From the NCBI GenBank assembly GCA_934454215.1, contig CAKSGG010000040.1, positions 1-25,194 on the forward strand: a DNA stretch of 25,194 nt, written 5' to 3'. The notes beneath the pieces were generated by a model, which was not told the DNA's origin, made no database searches, and saw only the letters and a program-made list of their open reading frames with translations. The translations under genes were made by a program, and so were the position numbers. Positions 1-6,582 of the stretch are shown piece after piece; the stretch's first letter is position 1; each line of letters opens with the position of its first letter. This DNA comes from an uncultured Clostridia bacterium (GTDB taxonomy: Bacteria; Bacillota; Clostridia; UBA1381).

Positions 1-392
1 TAATTCTTTCCGCTGACTAAAGTCTTACAAACATGAATTATCTTCTTTTTCAAGTCTATATCCTTTTTCTGCAATGCGAGAATTTCATTTTTTCTCATTC
101 CCGTATAATACAGCAGCATCAGTAAGCCTTGTTCAAATCCCAAAAACTTATCAAAGTTATTAAAAATCGCTTGTTTTTCTTTGTCTGTCAGCATTCTGCG
201 CTTATTAGTTTTTTCTTACTTTTAATGTCATTTTTACCATTTACTCCAATTCCGCCCATCAGTTCATCGTATGTTTTGTTTGCCGTGCGTTGTTACCTTA
301 AATGGCTCTTTATGTTCAAATATCATATTAAATAATTCAAGATACCACTCCGCCATCCATTTGAATACACTGAAAGTGCCAAATCTATATTC
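1..392 (-). pseudogene. Frameshifted tyrosine recombinase (integrase) fragment, continues past left edge
   Basis: The best part is 215-1, open at the edge: MLTDKEKQAIFNNF, then LLMLLYYTGMRKNEILALQKKDID and IIHVCKTLVSGKN. TGMRxxEIxxLxxxDID is box I of phage-type integrases, with the first catalytic Arg at 95-93. Upstream the frame has a TAA at 218-216, yet related sequence continues in two other frames: 292-191 (TYDELMGGIGVNGKNDIKSKKK) and 392-267 (TFSVFKWMAEWYLELF), the latter resembling a core-binding domain. One slip lies near an A-run (about 215-207). The gene is therefore broken here, by decay or by assembly error; the catalytic His and Tyr would be beyond the left edge. Confidence 0.6.
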
Positions 393-757
393 CTACTTAT
401 TATTTTTTTGTATGGCAAACAACCATAGCTTACACAGTCTCTTCTTGCCTGTCTGTTCTGAATTTTTATATTTGATTCATATTTTACCGCCGCATGCTCC
501 ATTCCCGACTTTAAATCACCACGCAAAAGCTTTGGTTCCTTATATTCATTTCCTTTTTGTACATATTCCTCACACGCAAATGAATATATAGTCTGTCTTA
601 ATTTTTTATCATTCTCAAATGATTTCCATAGATGTTTAAATAACGTCATTTACGTCATCTTTTCCGCCAATTTCTCATTCGCAGAAAGCTCAGGCATTAC
701 TGTATAAAATCAAACCATTTCCTTCATTCTGCTGTACATTTTTTCTATGTTGTTCAT
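323..757 (-). pseudogene. Unrecognised small gene interrupted by two in-frame stops
   Basis: A good ribosome binding site (AGAGGAAA at 770-763) precedes ATG 757. The frame reads MNNIEKMYSRMKEMV, then TGA at 712-710, continues FYTVMPELSANEKLAEKMT, then TAA at 652-650, and continues for 108 residues from ATG 649 (MTLFKHLWKSFENDKKLRQ ... LRGDLKSGMEH) to a stop at 323. The composition is protein-like and the same frame is kept across both stops, so this is probably one decayed gene, possibly part of a mobile-element remnant with the integrase piece beside it. It could also be a true 108-residue protein. No family recognised. Confidence 0.4.
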
Positions 758-795
758 TTTTATTTCCTCTTTTCTTTATTTCAAATACCTCATTC

Positions 796-2076
796 TCACA
801 AAACGCCCTCATCAACGCATCGTTCAACAAACTCCGCAAAAAGCGAATTGGGCCATGTAAACCACTCTCTTGTGTACTCATTCGGATTGTCCGCATTAAA
901 CCCCTCATGCAAATATCCCGTATCTGCGTCGGTATTAACTATCATGTCAATAATTTCTCTTTTTTCCTCATCACTGTCCGACGTAAGCCCCTGCATCGCA
1001 AGCGCCATATGCCATATGTAATTCTTCGGCGTATGACGTGAGCCTATTCCTCTTGCATATTTCCCCTCAAAGTAAAACGGGTTTTCGGCGCTTAACAGAA
1101 ATTGTCTTGTGTTTTGATACGTTTCGTCCTCTATATCCGCATATCCTATATACGGTATCGACAGCAAACTCGGAATATTTGCGTCATCTATCATTGAATA
1201 ATGTCCCATTCCGTCAGTTTCGCACGCATAAATTTTTCTGTATTTTTCATGCTTGACCATTCCGAATTTCTTAATTCCGCTGTCAATTTCATTTTTCAGC
1301 TTTTCGCATTCTTTTGCCAATTTCTCATTACCGCATACGCTTTTGAGCATTTCACTCATACATCCCAGAATAACAACCGCAAACATCTCCGACGCAATCA
1401 AATATCCGTACTCACACCCGTCGTCACTCGGGCGGAAGCCCGACCATGTCATTCCCGTATATTTAACCGGGTTTCCCATTCCGTCATTATATATCGTGTC
1501 CCACGGCGCATTTGGGTCGGGCCGTGTAAATCTGTACGGTGATTTCTCAAAATGATACTGCTCCGTCTTAAATTGATTTACAATTATTTCTGCAATTTCT
1601 TCAAGGCTTTTCTTTATGATTTCTTCGTTTCCCGTTTGTTTCCAGTACATATACAATATTCTTATCGGATAGCATAGCGAATCAACCTCGTATTTTCTCT
1701 CATGCACCCACGGGCTGTTTTTCGGAATATCATTCGGATGTCCCTCACTGCTGTTGGGATACTCGTTAAACGCATTTGCATAGGAATCTGTTTTTATATA
1801 CATAAACTGTCTTTTTATAACACCCTCTATTATATCCGCAATTTCCTTATCCCCTGCAAGAGGTATATAATGCGTTATCTGTGCCGAGGAATCCCTGAGC
1901 CACATTGCGGGTATATCTCCCGTAAGAACAAAATATGTTCCGTCATCGCATTTTTTCAGTGCCGTTTTTATTGTATGCTCATAGCAGTTTTTGTACATTG
2001 CTTTTAATTTCGGGTATTTATTTAATTTATCCGAATAAAGCTTTATTCTTTCCTGTATTGCTTTTGGTATATTCAT
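796..2076 (-). CDS. GH125 exo-alpha-1,6-mannosidase
   Basis: 426 residues from ATG 2076, close to the family length and without a signal peptide, so cytoplasmic. Diagnostic motifs are LTGDIPAMWLRDSSAQ (51-66), NAFNEYPNSSEGH (101-113), YEVDSLCYPI (129-138), GMTWSGFRPSDDGCEYGYLI (208-227) and GYLHEGFN (387-394). By analogy with the studied clostridial GH125 (acid Asp220, base Glu393), Asp218/219 and Glu391 are the likely catalytic pair. GH125 enzymes are inverting exo-alpha-mannosidases, typically releasing mannose from alpha-1,6 linkages. It is the last intact gene of the operon, coupled to the GH106-like gene by ATGA. After its TGA (798-796) no terminator is seen; degraded sequence follows. 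Confidence 0.93.
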   Translation of the reverse strand: MNIPKAIQERIKLYSDKLNKYPKLKAMYKNCYEHTIKTALKKCDDGTYFVLTGDIPAMWLRDSSAQITHYIPLAGDKEIADIIEGVIKRQFMYIKTDSYANAFNEYPNSSEGHPNDIPKNSPWVHERKYEVDSLCYPIRILYMYWKQTGNEEIIKKSLEEIAEIIVNQFKTEQYHFEKSPYRFTRPDPNAPWDTIYNDGMGNPVKYTGMTWSGFRPSDDGCEYGYLIASEMFAVVILGCMSEMLKSVCGNEKLAKECEKLKNEIDSGIKKFGMVKHEKYRKIYACETDGMGHYSMIDDANIPSLLSIPYIGYADIEDETYQNTRQFLLSAENPFYFEGKYARGIGSRHTPKNYIWHMALAMQGLTSDSDEEKREIIDMIVNTDADTGYLHEGFNADNPNEYTREWFTWPNSLFAEFVERCVDEGVL

Positions 2077-5000
2077 ATATTGCACTCCTTGTAATATTTA
2101 ATTTCGGGGCTCACCAAAATTCCCATTGGCTTCAGGCTGTATTCATATTTCCACCTGTCTTTTCCGTCGTACATAAATTTCCACGCCTCAGGGCCTATCC
2201 AGCGCAGCTTATCATCTGTATTGTGCAGTGCTCCGAAACAGTTGTTTCTCGTTCCGTAAAGAGTAATTTTCAGTCTGTGCTTTCCTTTTTTCACATTATC
2301 CGCTTTCACCTCATACGGTGCATATGCTATAATTCCCAAATCCTTTTCATCAAGGCTTACTCTCATCAATGCTCCTCTGTAATTTCTTACCGCTATAACA
2401 GCGCTGCAATCGCACGGCGCTTCTATATCCGTACAGTAATCTATATTTGCACCGTAAAACGGCATTCCCTGCATCACAACATCTCCGAACCCGAGCTGCT
2501 TTGACGGCGGTACGAGAGTTTTCTTAATTCCCTCAAGCTTTACTTTAAAATCACCCAAGATAAAGCACGCCTCTACAGTTGAACGGTTACCTGTCGGCTG
2601 TGTTATTTCGAGAATATTTTCACCGTTTTTTATACACGGCAGTTTAACCGTTTTAATTGCTTTATCGGTAAAATATCCGTCCGTTTCGCGGCTTATCTTT
2701 TCACCGTTGAATACAAGCTCCGATACTGCCGCGTCCTCCAATGCAAGCCTTGCTCCATATATATCAAATTCACTGAAAAACTTATATCTCAACGTTACCG
2801 TATGCCGCATTGTTTCGGACGGCATCGCCCACGGCTGCATTCTTCCGTTTTCAAATCCCAGTTCTTCTCTTACGGTATACTGAATTTTTCTTACTTCCTC
2901 CGCTTCTCTCATCGGCTCATTATCAACGCAATATTCCGCAATATCCAGAATCATAACATTAGGCTCGGAAAGCCTGTAATCAACCGTATCCTTGATATAC
3001 TGAACAGATATCGATTCATTTTTGCATTTTTGAATTTTATGCTTTCTTTCGGTCGGCTCCGCAAGCTTCAGCAGCAGGCTGTCGTTTCTGAAAAATGTAT
3101 AATATATGACCGTATTCCCGTTCTTGATTTCAAAATCAATATCCTTAATATCACCCGTTACAGTATCATACACAATCGGGGTATACTCTCCTTTTACGAT
3201 AATTATTCTGTTTTTCGCAACGGCAAGGTCTATTGAGCCTGTTTCATATATTGACTCGGCTTCATATTTCATGTTCGCAATAAATAACCATCGGCAACCG
3301 TTATCCTGTCTTAACTGATAACACATTTTATCCGACAGCTTTCCGTCCTCTTCACGCACCTCAACCGTTCTTTCCTCCGCAAGGGCTTCAAGCAGCTCAC
3401 CCTTTGTACAGCCGCAGTGTATACACTTATCATAAAGTTCGGACGGTTTATCGGATTTAACGGCATCTGTATACTTCGGAGCGTTTCCGACAAATATTAC
3501 TTTTCCGCCATTATCTGCAAATTTATTCAATATATCAACTGTTGTACTTCTTAATGTTTCACACCCCGCAACGACAATCGCTGAGTACTTCATTTCGCCT
3601 ACGGAAAGAGTATCGGATATTTCTCCGACCTGTTCTGTCAGCAGCGACTCGCATATATAGTCAAAATCCATAGTCCCCAACAGCAGCCATTCCGCAATAT
3701 TATGGAACTGCCCGTCAAGTGAATCTCTTTTTGCGGCAGTATCGGCATTGGGTCCGAAATTCAGCCAATACGTTTCAATCGGGTGAATAACGCCTATTTT
3801 TACAATCGGCTTGCCTCTTGTAAGTACCGTGCTTAATCTTGCAAAATGATTTTCTATATATGAATATTCCTTATACCAGCCTGACTGATAATTTATCGAA
3901 CCGGGGTAATCACGCTTTGCGTCGCCCTTCATCGTTACCCATGCAACGCTCAAAACCCTCAGCGTTACACCTAAAGCCGCCTGCCAGTCGCCCTGTGCCT
4001 TATGTCCTCTGAAATCAAAATCCCAGCCCGTTACTCCGTAAAGCTCCGACATAACGCCCTCTCTGCCGTATTGATGAGCGGCAGACTGCGCCTGCTTTGC
4101 CGTTGTATATTCGTAATTGTCACACAGTATATCAATCCCCGGAATACCGTAATGCGGATATGCCCTCATTGCCTCGCCTATTGTACTTGCCTGCGAATAC
4201 AGCGATTCCTCACACAGCATATGACCTGTCAGCTCAATTCCGTTATTTCTGCACCAATTACCCAAATTCGCCGAAAATGCGTCCGTAAACAGCTGCGTAC
4301 CGAACTCATGATACAAATATCTTGCCCTTGACGCTTCTCCGTTGGGCAACTCCCAGAATATTTCGGGAAGCTTATCAATTATATCAAAGCCATAGCGTTC
4401 TTTAAACAGCTCATCAAAGTACATTGTCCACGGAATCGTTACATCGCTTTTGCTGTCGGCAAACGGCAACGTTCCCTTGCGTGCAAACTGCGGCTCATCT
4501 GTAAACACGGTCGGTACGGTTTCACCGAAATGCTCTCCCACAGCTTTTTTATAGCCGTCATATGTAACCTCAATAAATTTATCAATCGCTTTCTTTGAAA
4601 GTGTATCGGCATACGTTTGACCATTATACCATGAATCGGGCTTCTGCGTCAGAGTATATACATACCATTTTGTTTCATTCTCTTTCGGCATTTCCCTTGT
4701 TTTTGTGTATGACGCAAGCTCCCCTTTTTCATTAAGCGCAACATTAAATTCGGCTATGTAATACGCACTGCCGTTTGAATACGCTTTATCAAAATCGGTT
4801 TCCGCATTTATCGGGGTTACTGTCATAAGCAAATATCTTTGTCTGTAACGCTTGTCTTTCGTTACTATTCCGCCGGCAGCTCCCGACGGCCACCTGTCCT
4901 CGTCATACAAGCCGACAAGCATATTTTCTTTTTTCGCTTTTTTACAGCAATCCGATACAAGCTTCATAAAATCATCGCCCAGATATTCCGTTATTAATCC

Positions 5001-5183
5001 TGTGCGTGAATGTATATGAAAACCCCCGAATCCCATTTGTTTCAAAATATCAATCTGACTTAATAATTCATCTCTGTCAAGTTCACAGTTCCACCCCCAA
5101 AACGGCGAACCCCGATATTCCGATGCGGGATTTTTAAACAATTCGTCCGAAAGCTGCTTTTCTTTATTTCTTTTATATAACAT
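2073..5183 (-). CDS. GH106-like glycoside hydrolase (putative alpha-L-rhamnosidase)
   Basis: 1036 residues, no signal peptide, so probably cytoplasmic. The N-terminal catalytic region resembles the GH106 type of TIM barrel: YRGSPFWGWNCELDRDELLSQI (23-44), MGFGGFHIHSRTGL (50-63), YDEDRWPSGAAGG (93-105), VFTDEPQF (226-233), GHMLCEES (320-327) and MSELYGVTGW (378-387). Glu230, Glu325/326 and Glu380 are candidate catalytic or substrate-binding acids. A later region contains beta-sandwich domains, including an ~850-1000 galactose-binding-like stretch. GH106 enzymes remove alpha-L-rhamnose, including from pectic rhamnogalacturonan, but remote members are poorly characterised, so the rhamnosidase label is a family inference. 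ATG 5183 has GGAGAA upstream. Its TGA overlaps the next gene's ATG. Confidence 0.75.
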   Translation of the reverse strand: MLYKRNKEKQLSDELFKNPASEYRGSPFWGWNCELDRDELLSQIDILKQMGFGGFHIHSRTGLITEYLGDDFMKLVSDCCKKAKKENMLVGLYDEDRWPSGAAGGIVTKDKRYRQRYLLMTVTPINAETDFDKAYSNGSAYYIAEFNVALNEKGELASYTKTREMPKENETKWYVYTLTQKPDSWYNGQTYADTLSKKAIDKFIEVTYDGYKKAVGEHFGETVPTVFTDEPQFARKGTLPFADSKSDVTIPWTMYFDELFKERYGFDIIDKLPEIFWELPNGEASRARYLYHEFGTQLFTDAFSANLGNWCRNNGIELTGHMLCEESLYSQASTIGEAMRAYPHYGIPGIDILCDNYEYTTAKQAQSAAHQYGREGVMSELYGVTGWDFDFRGHKAQGDWQAALGVTLRVLSVAWVTMKGDAKRDYPGSINYQSGWYKEYSYIENHFARLSTVLTRGKPIVKIGVIHPIETYWLNFGPNADTAAKRDSLDGQFHNIAEWLLLGTMDFDYICESLLTEQVGEISDTLSVGEMKYSAIVVAGCETLRSTTVDILNKFADNGGKVIFVGNAPKYTDAVKSDKPSELYDKCIHCGCTKGELLEALAEERTVEVREEDGKLSDKMCYQLRQDNGCRWLFIANMKYEAESIYETGSIDLAVAKNRIIIVKGEYTPIVYDTVTGDIKDIDFEIKNGNTVIYYTFFRNDSLLLKLAEPTERKHKIQKCKNESISVQYIKDTVDYRLSEPNVMILDIAEYCVDNEPMREAEEVRKIQYTVREELGFENGRMQPWAMPSETMRHTVTLRYKFFSEFDIYGARLALEDAAVSELVFNGEKISRETDGYFTDKAIKTVKLPCIKNGENILEITQPTGNRSTVEACFILGDFKVKLEGIKKTLVPPSKQLGFGDVVMQGMPFYGANIDYCTDIEAPCDCSAVIAVRNYRGALMRVSLDEKDLGIIAYAPYEVKADNVKKGKHRLKITLYGTRNNCFGALHNTDDKLRWIGPEAWKFMYDGKDRWKYEYSLKPMGILVSPEIKYYKECNI
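2085..2090 (-). promoter_or_regulatory. Ribosome binding site and ATGA coupling for the GH125 gene
   Basis: AAGGAG, within the last codons of the GH106-like gene, lies 8 bases before ATG 2076-2074. That ATG overlaps the TGA stop (2075-2073) as ATGA, a classic translational-coupling arrangement. An in-frame GTG at 2085 would overlap the binding site itself and is rejected. Confidence 0.8.
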
Positions 5184-5202
5184 ATATTATTTCTCCATTC
5201 CG

Positions 5203-5922
5203 CTACTTCATTATTTCCTCAATAAGCGAATACGCAAACAGACGGTGCATTTCCCTTTTCGGGTGATTTATTTTGTTTGACAAAAGCTCCGTTGTGTCAA
5301 CTCCGTTTTTCGCAAGCATTTTCCATTTTGAATATACGTCGCATATCCGCACATCACATTCATTTGCCGCACGTTTTCCGTATTCGATATACTTATCAAA
5401 CAATCCGCTGTTTTGAATATCCGCTTTTCTGTATGCTATATCTCTCAGCGATTCATCGCAGATTCTCTCGCTTACCCTTGTATTAAGCATATTTGGCGTC
5501 ATAAAGATAACTTCGCTGCCCGACTCTTTAAGCGTTATGAAAATCCGCTTTAAATTATCGTAATATGTATCGAGAAAATCCTCCCCTTTATTGCTGTCGT
5601 TTATTCCAAAGCATACCACCGTTAAATCGGGGTGATATGCCAAAACATCTCTTTCCATGCGTTTTAAAGCATTGGACGTATCGTCGCCGCTGATTCCCGC
5701 ATTTATGATATTTACGGGGCATTTGGGGTACAGATACGAAAGTATACATGCAAAGCATTTATGATACGCATAATTCTGTTCAAATTCCGTATCAACACCT
5801 CCGTCGTTTTTTACATACAGTTCAAAGCAGCCCTGTGTTACGCTGTCACCGAAAAATGCTGTCAGCGGTGTTTTTTCGTTGATATTATTTTGCTTTTCCA
5901 ATATCTTTTTCGTTATTTCCAT
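5203..5922 (-). CDS. SGNH/GDSL-family hydrolase (probable carbohydrate esterase)
   Basis: 239 residues, no signal peptide. SGNH blocks: GDSVTQG (25-31, nucleophile Ser27), the Gly block INAGISGDDTSNALKRM (73-89), GINDSNKG (106-113, Asn108) and a C-terminal INHPKREMH (218-226, His220). The usual catalytic Asp three residues before the His is Lys here (KINH), so a standard DxxH dyad is not visible; the subfamily may use another acid residue or work as a dyad. ATG 5922 has GGAGAA upstream. It lies 17 bases after the isomerase gene and 19 bases before the GH106-like gene. Removal of acetyl or similar groups from imported oligosaccharides before exo-hydrolysis is the likely role (inference). Confidence 0.85.
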   Translation of the reverse strand: MEITKKILEKQNNINEKTPLTAFFGDSVTQGCFELYVKNDGGVDTEFEQNYAYHKCFACILSYLYPKCPVNIINAGISGDDTSNALKRMERDVLAYHPDLTVVCFGINDSNKGEDFLDTYYDNLKRIFITLKESGSEVIFMTPNMLNTRVSERICDESLRDIAYRKADIQNSGLFDKYIEYGKRAANECDVRICDVYSKWKMLAKNGVDTTELLSNKINHPKREMHRLFAYSLIEEIMK

Positions 5923-5939
5923 ATGTCTGCTTCTCCGTT

Positions 5940-6512
5940 TTATTCGGGCTTTGTTTCAAGCTTTAAATCAAAATCACCGAGCTTGTTTACTTTAAAACCG
6001 TTCGCCTTGTACTCATCATAATCAAACGCTTCAAGCTCATCAATCGCAAGCTTATGAAACTCATAAAAATTATGCCACCATTCATACCCCGTTCCAAGCT
6101 CCGCATTCAGATATGCGTCCGCTATATCGCACCCCATCTGCGGCGCTACATAAAATGCACCCATTGCAAGCACGTTTACGCCGTTGCCCGTTATTGCTCT
6201 TAACGCTGCCGGTACGCTCTCAACCACGCCTGCATGAACATGAGGGCATTTGCTTGCGGCAATATGTATTCCCATTCCCGTTCCGCAGAAAATCAGCGCA
6301 CGCTCAAACTCTTTTTCCGCTATCATTGAGCCTACCCTCAAGCCGATTCTGTGAAACATTAAATCCGTATCGTTAGGGTCGGAATCCTTTTTTACGCCTA
6401 TATCCGTTATTTCCCAGCCTTTTTCCCTCAAATGCTCGCATACCGCTTCTTTGAGCGGATAACCCGCAAAATCCGCTCCTACCAATATCTCTTTATTCTT
6501 TATCGTTTTCAT
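5940..6512 (-). CDS. RpiB/LacA/LacB-family sugar-phosphate isomerase relative
   Basis: 190 residues, no signal peptide, so cytoplasmic. The family interconverts aldose and ketose phosphates (ribose-5-P, galactose-6-P, allose-6-P, tetrulose phosphates). Visible family features are VGADFAGYPLKEAV (11-24), ITDIGV near 35-40, and FCGTGMGIHIAASK (75-88) with the usual catalytic Cys at 76. Two features are odd. The usual DHAG is DFAG here (His replaced by Phe at ~15), and the HN-x-x-N segment is GNGVN (109-113), so a second His is lost. A ~45-residue C-terminal extension (GYEWWHNFYEFHKLAIDELEAFDYDEYKANGF...) exceeds the usual ~150 residues. It probably acts on a sugar derivative released by the neighbouring hydrolases; substrate unknown. 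Confidence 0.85.
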   Translation of the reverse strand: MKTIKNKEILVGADFAGYPLKEAVCEHLREKGWEITDIGVKKDSDPNDTDLMFHRIGLRVGSMIAEKEFERALIFCGTGMGIHIAASKCPHVHAGVVESVPAALRAITGNGVNVLAMGAFYVAPQMGCDIADAYLNAELGTGYEWWHNFYEFHKLAIDELEAFDYDEYKANGFKVNKLGDFDLKLETKPE

Positions 6513-6519
6513 AATGTTG

Positions 6520-6528
6520 CTCCTCCTT
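6520..6528 (-). promoter_or_regulatory. Ribosome binding site deciding the ATG at 6512
   Basis: AAGGAGGAG lies 7 bases upstream of ATG 6512-6510. An upstream in-frame start at 6533 would place this site inside the coding region, so it is rejected. Confidence 0.8.
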
Positions 6529-6541
6529 ATCAAACCGCAAA

Positions 6542-6566
6542 GAGCCGCTGCGTCATGCAGCAGCCC
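6542..6566 (-). promoter_or_regulatory. Intercistronic hairpin between SLH gene and isomerase gene
   Basis: GCTGCTGC / GCAGCGGC forms an 8-bp stem (one G-U pair) around a 5-base ATGAC loop, extendable by two weaker pairs, 16 bases after the SLH stop. The bases that follow (TCTTTGCGG) form only a weak T-run, so full termination is doubtful. It sits exactly where the operon changes from surface proteins to cytoplasmic enzymes, so a partial terminator or RNA-processing or stabilising element is plausible. Confidence 0.55.
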
Positions 6567-6582
6567 TTTACCAAGACTTTAT

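Noticed and set aside
2083..2085. GTG start for the GH125 gene
   Set aside because: It lies on the AAGGAG ribosome binding site; ATG 2076 has ideal spacing and forms an ATGA overlap with the preceding stop.
1935..2504. Plus-strand open frame of 189 codons across the GH125/GH106 junction
   Set aside because: It is antisense to two well-supported genes, has a composition unlike real proteins (Cys/His/Ser/Phe-rich), and no ribosome binding site.
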